Assembly (NCBI GenBank): GCA_025928375.1
Contig: JAICJP010000004.1
Location: 1 to 42,174, forward strand
Source of the DNA: Candidatus Sulfotelmatobacter sp.
GTDB lineage: Bacteria > Acidobacteriota > Terriglobia > Terriglobales > Acidobacteriaceae
Direction: 5' to 3'
DNA: 42,174 nt
Position 1 is the stretch's first letter. Every line of letters begins with the position of its first letter. Position numbers and translations under genes: made by a program. This document shows, piece by piece, positions 33,789 through 42,174 of the stretch. The notes beneath the pieces are model-generated. The model searched no databases. It saw only the letters and a program-made list of their open reading frames with translations, and was not told the DNA's origin.

Positions 33789-35432
33789 TTGCAGGGGCGC
33801 AATCTAAAAAAGATCAGTATGGCAGCCAATGCGCTGCTCATGGCGACGCTCGTCGCCGGATGCCTCTGGCTGCCCCGCGGTCTCGCCAAGAGTACTGTCA
33901 GCGACATCACTGGTGCCTTACTCATGCTGCTGGCTCTGCTGGCTTTTGGCAGGCAAGGACTGGCCAGCACACGCCGTTTGCGCTGGTTCTGGTTCCTGCA
34001 ATCCGCAGGCTGGGGGCTTTGGCTCGCTGACCAGATGGTCTGGATTGTTTTCGACCTTCTGCTAAGAAAGCCGATCCCGAGTATGTATCCCGCCGACGCC
34101 CTCCTGTTTTTGGCGGGTGCGCCGATGATTGCAGGTTTGCTGCTGCGTCCCCATCGCGAGCCCTCGCACACCAGCGCACAACTGGGATTGCTGGACTTTC
34201 TTCTTCTATTGCTCTGGTGGCTGTACCTCTATGTCGCTTTCGTCGTCACCTGGCAATATCCTTGGCCCAACGAACCGACCTATAGCCGGAATTACGATCT
34301 GCTGTCCGCCGCTCAGTCCCTGCTGATGTGCGGTACCTTGCTGTTGTTCTTGCGCGAAAGCCAGGGTCGTTGGAGACGCTTCTATGCCTGTTTCCTGGCT
34401 GCGGCAGCGTTCAATGGCATCGCCTTCTACGTCATCAACCACGCGTTGGAAAACGGCATCTACTTCCCCGGCAGCTGGTACGACATTCCTTACTCAGGCT
34501 CTTTTGTCCTATTCACCGCGGTAGCGATGCAAGGCCGCGGATTGTCGCCCGCACCTGAAACCGCGGCGGATGAGTCGTACAACACCTGGATGGCAAATCT
34601 GGCAATGACTGCGGTTCTTTCGCTGCCGATCATCGCGCTTACTGCCATGCTGAATCCGCGCCTGCCCCAGAGCGCGTCGCACTTCCGAACCATGGTCACC
34701 CTCGCCACCATGTTCCTGATGGCGCTGCTGCTGTTTATCCAACACCGCCGTCTCAATCGCGAGTTGCAGTGCAATAATGTCGTACTTGAGGAAGCCTCCC
34801 TGACCGACCCCCTGACCGGCTTGCGCAATCGCCGCTATTTCTCCGCCACCATTGAAGGCGACGTGGCCCAGGCTCTGCGCTCCCACGCCGATGCTCACGA
34901 TCCCCACACCCGTGACCTCGTTTTTTACTTGATCGACGCCGACAATTTCAAAGACATCAACGACCGCTACGGGCACGATGTCGGAGACAGAGTCCTGATT
35001 GAAATGGCCCGCCGCATCAGTTCTTCGATCCGCCATTCCGATGTCCTGGTGCGCTGGGGAGGGGAAGAGTTCCTCATCGTCTCGCGTTATACAGACCGCA
35101 GGGAAGCCGAACTGTTGGCCCAACGCGTTCTCTCTGCTGTCGCGGATACCCCTTTTACGATCAATGAACCGGAAGAGAAAATCCATCGCACCTGCTCGCT
35201 GGGATGGGCCCCGTTCCCCTGGTTTGCGCAGGATCCGCGTGCGGTGTCTTTCGAAGAGGTCTTAAGCCTCGCCGATCGAGGCCTGCAGCAGGCCAAGCAA
35301 ACAGGTCGAAACCGTGCCGTCGGCATATTGCCCTCGGCCGGGAAAACGCCTGCCACCGCCATGGCCGGACCGCATTCCACGACTCTCAAGGTTGACATTA
35401 TGGCCGTCGCCGGACCCGACGTAAGCTGCTGA
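33789..35432 (+). CDS. Membrane diguanylate cyclase (GGDEF)
   Basis: A protein of up to 547 residues that makes cyclic-di-GMP from two GTP. The N-terminal half has about eight to nine predicted membrane helices (for example LLMATLVAGCLWL, LLDFLLLLLWWLYLYVAFVV, MVTLATMFLMALLLFI) with no known sensor name. The GGDEF domain starts at SLTDPLTGLRNRRYF. The active-site loop is GGEEF (424-428), and RHSD five residues ahead is an intact inhibitory I-site. The start is a TTG at 33789 or the ATG at 33819. It follows the HD-GYP gene by 21 bases, so synthesis and breakdown of the same messenger are encoded together. Confidence 0.92.
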   Translation: MQGRNLKKISMAANALLMATLVAGCLWLPRGLAKSTVSDITGALLMLLALLAFGRQGLASTRRLRWFWFLQSAGWGLWLADQMVWIVFDLLLRKPIPSMYPADALLFLAGAPMIAGLLLRPHREPSHTSAQLGLLDFLLLLLWWLYLYVAFVVTWQYPWPNEPTYSRNYDLLSAAQSLLMCGTLLLFLRESQGRWRRFYACFLAAAAFNGIAFYVINHALENGIYFPGSWYDIPYSGSFVLFTAVAMQGRGLSPAPETAADESYNTWMANLAMTAVLSLPIIALTAMLNPRLPQSASHFRTMVTLATMFLMALLLFIQHRRLNRELQCNNVVLEEASLTDPLTGLRNRRYFSATIEGDVAQALRSHADAHDPHTRDLVFYLIDADNFKDINDRYGHDVGDRVLIEMARRISSSIRHSDVLVRWGGEEFLIVSRYTDRREAELLAQRVLSAVADTPFTINEPEEKIHRTCSLGWAPFPWFAQDPRAVSFEEVLSLADRGLQQAKQTGRNRAVGILPSAGKTPATAMAGPHSTTLKVDIMAVAGPDVSC

Positions 35433-35573
35433 CCTGTCGCACCCTTCCGTTCGTGTCCAGCCTGCACTCCAGCTTTGGGAGCTCAAAAACAATATCAGCC
35501 GCCTTCAGGCAGCAATTTCGGCCCTCCCTCCATCCAATCTACAATCAGAGTTCCTGATCCCAGGGGGATCCCT

Positions 35574-36269
35574 ATGTCGAGCCCGACCCTTTCCATCCGC
35601 AGCGTAAGCCTGTGCACAATCTCCATAGCTTTGTTCTGCCTGTTGGCCATCGCCCAGGATGCGCCGCCCCCGCAGGATGTACCTCCGCCCCCGCAGGACG
35701 TACCCCAAGGTCCTCCAGCCCCGCCGAACGCCGTCGCGCAGGGCACCGTTGCGCTCATCCAGCTTTCTGATCGCATCGACACCAGAACGGTGAAAGCCGG
35801 TGACCATTTTCACGCGCGCCTCGCCGAGCCGCTGACCGCCGAAGATGGCGAGACTCTTCGCGAAGGAGCGAAAATCAAGGGGCACGTCAGCTCTGTATTT
35901 CCCGGTTTCCGCACCAGAATTCTACTGAGCTTCGATCAGATTGATACCCCGCGCGGATGGGTTCCGCTCATCGCCACTGTGACCGGTGTGCCCGGGGAAC
36001 ACGGTATGCGCGCGATTGGCGAAGAAGGAGAAATCGGCCGCAAGGGAATGACAAAGGAAGAAGTCGCTGAGGTTGTCGTTGTAGGCGCAGGTCGCGGTGC
36101 TGCCGAAGGCCAGCGTGCCGCCGGAAAGAGAGGCGCCGCTCAGGGTGCCGGCAATGGCGCAGCCGATGCTGCTTACTCTGCCTTGGAGTCCGGGCGCGAT
36201 CTAATCCTGGACAAAGACACCGCCCTCGAGATTCGCCTGGACCGCAATCTCCTCGTCTCGCGCCGATAA
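35574..36269 (+). CDS. Secreted Pro-rich protein of unknown function
   Basis: A 231-residue exported protein. The ATG at 35574 has AGGGGG ahead and leads a signal peptide (SLCTISIALFCLLAIAQ). Pro-rich repeats (PPPQDVPPPPQDVPQGPPAPP) are followed by a conserved-looking beta domain (GTVALIQLSDRIDTRTVKAG, FHARLAEPLTAEDG, GAKIKGHVSSVFPG, ILLSFDQIDTPRGW) that resembles TrbI/VirB10-like beta segments in pattern only. An Ala/Gly-rich stretch (GAGRGAAEGQRAAGKRGAAQ) precedes the C-terminal DTALEIRLDRNLLV. No function is assigned. It is convergent with the NfeD gene 18 bases away. Confidence 0.75.
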   Translation: MSSPTLSIRSVSLCTISIALFCLLAIAQDAPPPQDVPPPPQDVPQGPPAPPNAVAQGTVALIQLSDRIDTRTVKAGDHFHARLAEPLTAEDGETLREGAKIKGHVSSVFPGFRTRILLSFDQIDTPRGWVPLIATVTGVPGEHGMRAIGEEGEIGRKGMTKEEVAEVVVVGAGRGAAEGQRAAGKRGAAQGAGNGAADAAYSALESGRDLILDKDTALEIRLDRNLLVSRR

Positions 36270-36287
36270 GGCGCGCACGCCACCGCT

Positions 36288-37637
36288 TCAGGACAAAACC
36301 GCACTCGCCGATGTCTTCGTATTTGCGCTAGAGGACGCCACCGGTTCCACCTGCAGCGTCAGCCCATCCACTCTGCGCACCACCACCATCTGCCCCGCCG
36401 GCAATTCCGACGTCCCCACCGCATCCCAAATCTCACCGTGAACAAATACCTTTCCCCGCGGGGACAATGCGGCCTGCACCACGCCAGTCTCTCCCACCAG
36501 TCCCTGTTCTCCCGTCACAATTTTGTTACGACGTGCTCGCAACGCAATCGTCATGAGAAATGCGGTAATGAAACCTAAAGGAACGCTCACCGCCAGGGCT
36601 GTCGCGAGATGCACGCGCATTTCCGGAATCGGCGAGTCCACCAGCAGTAATCCCCCCAGCGTGAGCAGGGCTATGCCCCCGACCGTAAGCACCCCGTGCG
36701 AGGCAAATTTTGCTTCCGCCGCAAACAGGGCGAAAGCTCCCAGGATCAGTCCCAGTGCGGCCCAGCGCGTGGGCAGAAGATTCAGTGCGAACGCCGCCAC
36801 CAGGATAAAAACTACTCCCACCGTCCCGGGAATGACAGCTCCGGGATGGTTGAACTCGATGTATAGCGCCAGCGCCCCAATCGCGAGCAGAAGAAACGCA
36901 AAGTTCGGATCCATCAGGCCATCCAGAATCTTTTCCTTCAGCGTCATCTCAAACGGAACCAGACGCTGCCCGACGAGATTCAACGTCGCGGTTTCGCCGT
37001 GAAAACGTTTCAAGCTCTTCCCCTGCATCTGCCGGAACAGATCCTCGGGGCTGCTGGCGACATAATCAATCAGGTGCTGCGCCAGTGCCTCCTGCTCGGT
37101 AAACGATTTCGATTCGCGCACCGCGCCCTCGGCCGCCTCTACATTCCGTCCACGCTTGGACGCCACGGAGCGCATTAGCGCCGCGGTATCGTTTTCCATC
37201 TTCCGCTTCATCTCATCGTCGGGCTTCATTTGCACCGGCCCGATCAACGCCACAGGATGTGCCGCTCCCGCCGCCGTTCCCGGAGCCATGGCCGCCACGT
37301 CGGCGGATTCCAGAATAAAAATTCCCGCCGACCCGGCATGTCCTCCTGTAGGCGTGATGTAAACAATCACCGGCACCGGCGAGCTTGTGATCTTGTCGAT
37401 GATTTCTCGGGTTGAACTCACTAGGCCCCCCGGAGTATTCATCTCGATCAGCACCGCCTGCGCATTGCTGCGCACCGCCTCATCAATCGCGCGCGAGATG
37501 TACTCCGCCGTGATCGGCTGTATGGTGTCGTCCACCACAATCTTGACCACTTCAGCGCGAGCCAGCGTAGAGCAGAAAGCGATCGCCACTATGCAGGGCA
37601 GAAGTCGAAACCCAACCAGTGTTTTCATAAAGGTCAT
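36288..37637 (-). CDS. nfeD: NfeD-family membrane serine protease (ClpP-class)
   Basis: A 449-residue long-form NfeD protein. A signal peptide (to about LARA) is followed by a ClpP-like protease domain with NTPGGLVSS, the nucleophile S103 in GHAGSAG and a general-base Lys (K146) in KRKMENDTAALM, as in the Ser-Lys dyad of archaeal 1510-N. Four to five membrane helices (about 240-375) follow, then the C-terminal NfeD OB-fold (GEQGLVGETGVVQAAL, GKVFVHGEIWDAVG). These proteases cut membrane proteins and often act with stomatin/flotillin partners. No stomatin gene is next to it. The start may be the ATG at 37637 or 37628. Confidence 0.88.
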   Translation of the reverse strand: MTFMKTLVGFRLLPCIVAIAFCSTLARAEVVKIVVDDTIQPITAEYISRAIDEAVRSNAQAVLIEMNTPGGLVSSTREIIDKITSSPVPVIVYITPTGGHAGSAGIFILESADVAAMAPGTAAGAAHPVALIGPVQMKPDDEMKRKMENDTAALMRSVASKRGRNVEAAEGAVRESKSFTEQEALAQHLIDYVASSPEDLFRQMQGKSLKRFHGETATLNLVGQRLVPFEMTLKEKILDGLMDPNFAFLLLAIGALALYIEFNHPGAVIPGTVGVVFILVAAFALNLLPTRWAALGLILGAFALFAAEAKFASHGVLTVGGIALLTLGGLLLVDSPIPEMRVHLATALAVSVPLGFITAFLMTIALRARRNKIVTGEQGLVGETGVVQAALSPRGKVFVHGEIWDAVGTSELPAGQMVVVRRVDGLTLQVEPVASSSANTKTSASAVLS

Positions 37638-37688
37638 TACAGCACACGCAATTCACCATAAAGCTTCACAGAGCTATCCCCTCTGCTC

Positions 37689-37706
37689 CTCTGTGCCCTC
37701 TGTGGT
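37689..37706 (+). repeat. Dispersed CCCTCTGTGGT-type intergenic motif, copy 2
   Basis: Reads CTCTGTGCCCTCTGTGGT in the plus direction, in the 98-base gap between nfeD and ndh. It shares the 11-base core with the site at 29010-29028. Confidence 0.45.
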
Positions 37707-37735
37707 GAAAGCTCTCTCACCCCCCTATTTTCCGC

Positions 37736-39076
37736 CTATTTGGAAACCCCGGAGCGAATTTCTTCCAGATCAGGAGCCTCAATCGGCACCGCGGGAGGGG
37801 TCCATCCTGGCAGGTCCGTCCTGCCCGTAATCAACCGTGCTCCCCGTTCGTAAGTGAAATAGGACCATGCCCACTGGATAAATACCAGCAGCCGGTTGCG
37901 GAATCCGATCAGGAACAGAATGTGAACGAACAGCCACGATAACCACGCCACAAAGCCCGAAATGTGAATCCGCCCAAACTGCGCCACTGCCGCTGCTCGC
38001 CCGATCGTCGCCAGGCTGCCCTTATCCCAATAGTGAAACTCAGGACGAGTTTTCAACCGTCCACCCGACTTCACCTCATCGCGAATCAGCTTGGCCACGA
38101 ACCTCCCTTGTTGGATGGCCACCGGAGCAACTCCGGGGAGGAGCTTCCCACTCTCATCTTTCGCCGCCGCAAGATCACCAATCACAAAGATTTCCGGATG
38201 TCCCGGGAAACTCAGATCCGGCGCGACCGGCACCCGTCCCGCCCGATCGACCGGGCCGCCCAAAGCTTTACCCAACGGCGAAGCCGCTACCCCCGCCGCC
38301 CACAACACCACCGTAGCGGGCAGGCGAGTGTTGCCCAGGCAAACTGCCCCGGGCTCGACCTTTGTCACTGTCGTCGAAGTGCGCACTTCAACTCCCAGTT
38401 GCTTGAGTTGCTCCTCCGCACTGCGCGAGAGATCTTCCGCGTAAGCCGCCAGCACGCGCGGCCCGCCTTCCAGCAGAACAATGTGCGTCCGCGCCGGATC
38501 AATCGACCGGAACTCGTGGGCCAGAGCGTGCCGCGATATCTCCGCTAAAGTCCCCGCGAGTTCTACCCCGGTCGGACCTCCGCCAACCACAACGAAATTG
38601 ATGGGCGTCGCGGTTTCTCCTGCCACCGCCTGCCGCTCGGCCAGCTCAAACGCCAGCAGCACTCGCCGCCGGATCTCCAGCGCGTCTTCAATCGTCTTCA
38701 ATCCAGGAGCCAGCGGCTCCCACTCGTCATGCCCGAAATATGAATGCTGGGCCCCAGCCGCAACGATCAAATAATCGTAAGCAACCTCCACTTCCGGCGT
38801 GTGCACGATTCGCCGCTCCAGATCGAATCCCGTCACCTCAGCCATCAGCACTTCAACATTGCGATGCGAGCGCAGAATGGAGCGAATCGGCGCCGCAATC
38901 TCACCCGGCGACAGCCCCGCGGTCGCCACCTGGTAGAGCAATGGCTGAAAGGTATGAAAATTCTTGCGATCAATAACGGTGATCTTCACGGGAGCGTGGG
39001 CCAGAGCCTGCGCCGCGTTCAGGCCTCCAAAACCTGCTCCCACAATTGCCACCCGCGGTACTCCGTTGTTCATCAT
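37736..39076 (-). CDS. ndh: Type II NADH:quinone oxidoreductase (NDH-2)
   Basis: A 446-residue single-subunit, non-proton-pumping flavoprotein that passes electrons from NADH to membrane quinone. The FAD-binding motif is VAIVGAGFGGLNAA near the N-terminus; TFQPLLYQVATAGLSPGEIA follows. The NAD(H)-binding motif is VVVGGGPTGVELAG, and GDLAAA marks the second FAD contact. The C-terminus is hydrophobic (FVAWLSWLFVHILFLIGFRNRLLVFI) and should anchor it to the membrane. The ATG at 39076, with AGGA seven bases upstream, is preferred to the GTG at 39097. It is divergent from the next gene with only 37 bases between. Confidence 0.92.
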   Translation of the reverse strand: MMNNGVPRVAIVGAGFGGLNAAQALAHAPVKITVIDRKNFHTFQPLLYQVATAGLSPGEIAAPIRSILRSHRNVEVLMAEVTGFDLERRIVHTPEVEVAYDYLIVAAGAQHSYFGHDEWEPLAPGLKTIEDALEIRRRVLLAFELAERQAVAGETATPINFVVVGGGPTGVELAGTLAEISRHALAHEFRSIDPARTHIVLLEGGPRVLAAYAEDLSRSAEEQLKQLGVEVRTSTTVTKVEPGAVCLGNTRLPATVVLWAAGVAASPLGKALGGPVDRAGRVPVAPDLSFPGHPEIFVIGDLAAAKDESGKLLPGVAPVAIQQGRFVAKLIRDEVKSGGRLKTRPEFHYWDKGSLATIGRAAAVAQFGRIHISGFVAWLSWLFVHILFLIGFRNRLLVFIQWAWSYFTYERGARLITGRTDLPGWTPPAVPIEAPDLEEIRSGVSK

Positions 39077-39113
39077 CTTGATGTCCTGTGCCCTCACCTA
39101 TAAGATTCACGCG

Positions 39114-40718
39114 ATGCCCGACGGTTCCATAAGTTCTTTGCCCCAGAAATCTCCCGCAAGTACCTGGGTTCGCTGGGCCTTGCCGGCGGCCTCGGACATG
39201 ATCTTCGTAGTTCTTCTCGGCTCGCTTTGCTTTACTGGCCTCGCCGCCAAAATGCTTGGCGATGCCGGAATCGGATGGCACATCCGTACCGGACAGCAGA
39301 TCCTCTCCACGCACCGTATTCCTCGCGTGGATCCGTACTCGTCGATCATGAGCGGCAAGCGATGGATCGCCTGGGAGTGGCTCTACGACGCAATCGTCGG
39401 CGCGCTGGATTCAGCGGTGAGCTTAAACGGTGTTGTCTGGTTCAATGCGTTTGTTATCGCTGCCACTTTCGCCATCACCTTTCAATCCATGATCACGCGC
39501 GGCACGAAGTTTTTTGCCGCCCTGTTCCTGATCTTGCTTGCCATCTCTGCATCGATGATCCACGTCCTTGCCCGTCCCCACGTGCTCACGTGGCTCTTCG
39601 TCGTGATCTGGTTCACCATTCTGGATGGCTCGGAGCAGGAGAGCATGGCGGCGAAAATTGCTGCCCGAAGCCGCCGGCTCTGGTTGCTCCCCACGACTAT
39701 GGTGATCTGGGTCAACCTGCACGGCGGTTTTCTGCTCGGACTGGTCTTGTGCGCAATCTTCTGGTTGAGCGCGCTGTGGTCCTGGCGGGCCACTGCTCGG
39801 ACCTTTGACGACACTCTCCTGCGTCTCGCCTGCGGTAAACGCCTGCGAGATTTATCTGCGGCTACACTTCTCTGCGCCGCCGCCACCTTCGTGAACCCGT
39901 ACGGCTGGGCCCTGCACCGGCACATATTTTCCTATCTCCGAAATCCCTTCCTCATGGATCACATCGAGGAATTCCAGTCGCCCAACTTCCACCAACTCGC
40001 GCCGCGTTGTTTTCTCGCCCTCTTGCTGGTGACATTCGCGGCCCTCGCCATCCGCAAGCGGGCTCTAAAAACGAGTGAGTTGCTCCTGTTGATGTTCGCC
40101 ATCTACGCCGGTCTCTTCGCATCCCGCAACATTCCTGTCGCTTCCATCTTGCTGGTACTAATCGTCGGTCCACTCCTGCCGCCGTTGCGAGCGCTTTCAA
40201 AATTGAGCAAAAGGATGACCACGGTCGATTCGACGCTTCGCGGTCATATTTGGGTCATCGTCGCTGTTGTTTTTGTGCTCTTCGTCGACTTCAATGGCGG
40301 ACGCTTCGCGGGCAAAGTCCTGGCAAATGCTCATTTCGATCCCAGCCGAATGCCCGTCGCTGCCGTTGACCATCTGGAATCAATAAGAATCTCCTCTCCG
40401 GTGCTCACCCCGGATTCCTGGGGTGGATACGTCATTTACCGCCTCTATCCCGGAAGCAAAGTCCTCTTGGATGATCGCCACGATTTGTACGGCGAGCAGG
40501 TATTGGCCTCTTACCTGAAGATGTTTCGCGCCCAGCCCGGATGGGACGACTTCCTGCGCGATCACAACATCACGTGCGTGCTTATGCCGCGCAATGCCGC
40601 CATCTCCGCCATGCTAAGCCAAGCTCCTGGATGGAAGTCCATCTACTCCGATAACTTGGCGATTATGTTCGTAAGAAGTGACTCCCAGAATTTCGCAAGT
40701 CCTGCTTCGTCCCGATAA
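39114..40718 (+). CDS. Polytopic membrane protein, GT-C glycosyltransferase-like
   Basis: A 534-residue protein with about ten predicted membrane helices. The N-terminal region matches the pattern seen in many bacterial GT-C-like proteins: MLGDAGIGWHIRTGQQIL ... RIPRVDPYSSIMSGKRWIAWEWLYDAI, corresponding to a D/W-x-H-x-R-T-G followed by D-P-Y/F-S and W-x-x-E-W-L. The C-terminal domain is soluble (about 430-534; TPDSWGGYVIYRLYPGSKVLLDD). The exact sugar or lipid substrate is unknown, and a non-enzymatic role cannot be ruled out. Start chosen at ATG 39114; 50 further upstream codons overlap ndh and are not plausible coding. Confidence 0.7.
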   Translation: MPDGSISSLPQKSPASTWVRWALPAASDMIFVVLLGSLCFTGLAAKMLGDAGIGWHIRTGQQILSTHRIPRVDPYSSIMSGKRWIAWEWLYDAIVGALDSAVSLNGVVWFNAFVIAATFAITFQSMITRGTKFFAALFLILLAISASMIHVLARPHVLTWLFVVIWFTILDGSEQESMAAKIAARSRRLWLLPTTMVIWVNLHGGFLLGLVLCAIFWLSALWSWRATARTFDDTLLRLACGKRLRDLSAATLLCAAATFVNPYGWALHRHIFSYLRNPFLMDHIEEFQSPNFHQLAPRCFLALLLVTFAALAIRKRALKTSELLLLMFAIYAGLFASRNIPVASILLVLIVGPLLPPLRALSKLSKRMTTVDSTLRGHIWVIVAVVFVLFVDFNGGRFAGKVLANAHFDPSRMPVAAVDHLESIRISSPVLTPDSWGGYVIYRLYPGSKVLLDDRHDLYGEQVLASYLKMFRAQPGWDDFLRDHNITCVLMPRNAAISAMLSQAPGWKSIYSDNLAIMFVRSDSQNFASPASSR

Positions 40719-40758
40719 TTCGGTTGCGCTTCTCGGCAATCCCGCTGATCATAAGTCG

Positions 40759-42174
40759 ATGTTTTCCGCGTCGCCTGCCTCTGAGTTCAGCCCCGGACAC
40801 TCGGCGCGCCGCCCAATCCTGATAGCCTGCCTCACAGCCTTTTCCATGGCCCTGAGCGCCTGCTCGGGCGGCGGATCCTCTTCTCTATTCACAGACCCGT
40901 CCACTCCATCGACGCCCCAAAATCCCGTCGGTTCGAATCTCCTCCAAATCAGTTCTGACCCCTACACCGTGGGACCCGGCCAGCACGCCACCGAAGTCGA
41001 ACCGCATATGATCGCGAACGGTTCCACTCTGGTCGCCGCATTTCAAACCGGACGCATCCCGAGCGGCGGTGCGACGGACATCGGCTGGGCCACATCCACC
41101 GACGGGGGAAAAACCTGGAGCCACGGCTTCTTGCCAGGACTGACTACCGGGGAGGGAACCGGCCCGTACGACGCGGCCAGCGACCCGGTGGTCGCGTACG
41201 ATGCCAAGCATGCAGTCTGGATGATTGCCTCTCTTCCGCTGTCGGCCACCCTGTCGACTCCGGCAGTGGTCGTGAGCCGTTCGAACGACGGGTTGATCTG
41301 GCAGAATCCCATCGGCGTCAATGCGAGCAGCCCCGGTTCGGACAAAAACTGGATCGTCTGTGACCCCTGGCCCAGCAGCCCGTTTTTCGGCAACTGCTAT
41401 CTGGAATGGGACGACACCTCGAACCTCGGCCAGATCAGAATGAGTACTTCGGCCGACGGAGGCCTTACCTGGGGCCCAGCTCTCTCCACTCCCAACTTCG
41501 CTGAAGGGATCGGCGGCCAACCACTGGTCCAGCCAAACGGCACCGTGATTGTTCCCTTTGAGCTCTTCTCCGGCAGCAACGCCAGCGGAATGGCAGCGCT
41601 CTCCTCCAGCAATGGAGGCGCCAGCTGGACCGCTCCCTCCACCATCTCCAACGTTCAGCTTCACGGCGATGCCGGAGGAATTCGCAGTGGAGCGTTGCCC
41701 TCGGCCGCTGTCGACGGTGTCGGAACCATTTGGGTGGTATGGGAGGACTGCCGCTTTCGCGCGGACTGCTCGACCAACGACCTCGTGTACAGCACATCCA
41801 GCGACGGAGCGACATGGAGTTCCGTCACCCGCATTCCGATCGATGACGTATCTAGCGCCGTGGATCACTTTATCCCCGGAATCGGAATCGATCCTGCAAC
41901 CGCGGGCGCAACCGCCCACATCGCTCTGCATTATTACTACTATCCCCAGAGCAATTGCTCCGCCTCGACCTGCCAACTTTTTGTGGGATACATTTCCTCG
42001 GCAAATGGAGGAGCGAGCTGGAATACACCCACCGCGCTAACCGGGCCCATGGACCTCGCCTGGCTTCCCAATTCGCAGAACGGCCTCATGGTCGGCGACT
42101 ACATCGCCACAGCATTCACGAACGGCGTTCCGCACGGCGTGTTTGCCGTCGCGCAACCCAGTTCGGGCAGCACC
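40759..42174 (+). CDS. BNR/Asp-box (sialidase-like) lipoprotein, C-terminus cut by window edge
   Basis: An open frame of 472 codons from ATG 40759 to the window end. An Arg-Arg-preceded hydrophobic leader (PILIACLTAFSMALSAC) ends in a lipobox with Cys35, so it is probably a surface or periplasmic lipoprotein. Six Asp-box motifs of S-x-D/N-x-G-x-x-W type are visible: STDGGKTW, SNDGLIW, SADGGLTW, SSNGGASW, SSDGATW and SANGGASW, the hallmark of sialidase-like beta-propellers. The catalytic Arg triad of true sialidases cannot be confirmed, and most acidobacterial Asp-box proteins have unknown substrates. It follows the GT-C-like gene by 40 bases on the same strand. Confidence 0.85.
   Translation, partial: MFSASPASEFSPGHSARRPILIACLTAFSMALSACSGGGSSSLFTDPSTPSTPQNPVGSNLLQISSDPYTVGPGQHATEVEPHMIANGSTLVAAFQTGRIPSGGATDIGWATSTDGGKTWSHGFLPGLTTGEGTGPYDAASDPVVAYDAKHAVWMIASLPLSATLSTPAVVVSRSNDGLIWQNPIGVNASSPGSDKNWIVCDPWPSSPFFGNCYLEWDDTSNLGQIRMSTSADGGLTWGPALSTPNFAEGIGGQPLVQPNGTVIVPFELFSGSNASGMAALSSSNGGASWTAPSTISNVQLHGDAGGIRSGALPSAAVDGVGTIWVVWEDCRFRADCSTNDLVYSTSSDGATWSSVTRIPIDDVSSAVDHFIPGIGIDPATAGATAHIALHYYYYPQSNCSASTCQLFVGYISSANGGASWNTPTALTGPMDLAWLPNSQNGLMVGDYIATAFTNGVPHGVFAVAQPSSGST

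Noticed and set aside
1-42174. CRISPR arrays, insertion sequences, integrases or phage genes
   Set aside because: No regularly spaced direct repeats, transposase motifs or terminal inverted repeats were seen by eye.

Overview
The window is a dense, high-GC bacterial chromosome segment with almost only housekeeping-type genes. There is no phage, insertion sequence, CRISPR array or rRNA, and I found no convincing tRNA. The gene set points to a soil member of Acidobacteriota (Terriglobia / Koribacter-Sulfotelmatobacter type). It combines squalene-hopene synthesis through HpnC/D, a KorAB-type 2-oxoacid:ferredoxin oxidoreductase, a PSMA-like secreted M28 peptidase, a Tol-Pal system with a Pro-rich Ig-containing Pal, and NDH-2. 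That assignment is inference from gene content and was not tested by a search.

Layout. 1-4127 (minus): two tandem zinc-type medium-chain dehydrogenases, then hpnC and hpnD (hpnD runs off the left edge; hpnE is expected beyond it). 4302-6032 (plus): recN, overlapping tail-to-tail a TonB-domain protein (6022-6867, minus). 7103-13015 (plus): an adenylate kinase with a zinc lid, then ispH, squalene-hopene cyclase, hpnA and an hpnG-like phosphorylase. This half-cluster runs from the last isoprenoid step to hopanoid side-chain processing; hpnH and hpnE are not in the window. 13113-15410: a secreted glutamate carboxypeptidase II-like peptidase with all zinc ligands. 15509-20804: a full tolQ-tolR-tolA-tolB-pal-cpoB envelope operon.

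20801-21374: two divergent genes for very small proteins, a secreted His/Lys-rich basic peptide (minus, found by reading the reverse strand) and an acidic glycine-rich hydrophilin-like protein (plus), closed by a terminator hairpin. 21411-28908 (minus): korB, korA, accA and dnaE, in central carbon, lipid and DNA metabolism. 29030-35432: a signalling module with a large multi-sensor hybrid histidine kinase (minus) whose receiver lacks its phospho-acceptor Asp, divergent from an HD-GYP response regulator and a membrane GGDEF diguanylate cyclase. 35574-42174: a secreted Pro-rich protein, an NfeD-family protease, NDH-2, a GT-C-like polytopic membrane protein, and the start of a BNR/Asp-box lipoprotein cut by the right edge.

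How it works together. Much of the window serves the cell envelope: hopanoids stiffen the outer membrane, Tol-Pal couples it to division, and NfeD and the lipoproteins are envelope proteins. The most distinctive signals are the small divergent gene pair at 20.8-21.3 kb and the kinase/c-di-GMP module with a four-cysteine PAS and a pseudo-receiver. No gene-free stretch exceeds 300 bases; the longest are 6868-7102 (no feature beyond a weak GAGG/CCTC hairpin near 7017-7028) and 7871-8079 (hairpins and a promoter-like site). Start codons were judged by eye, and several are alternatives.
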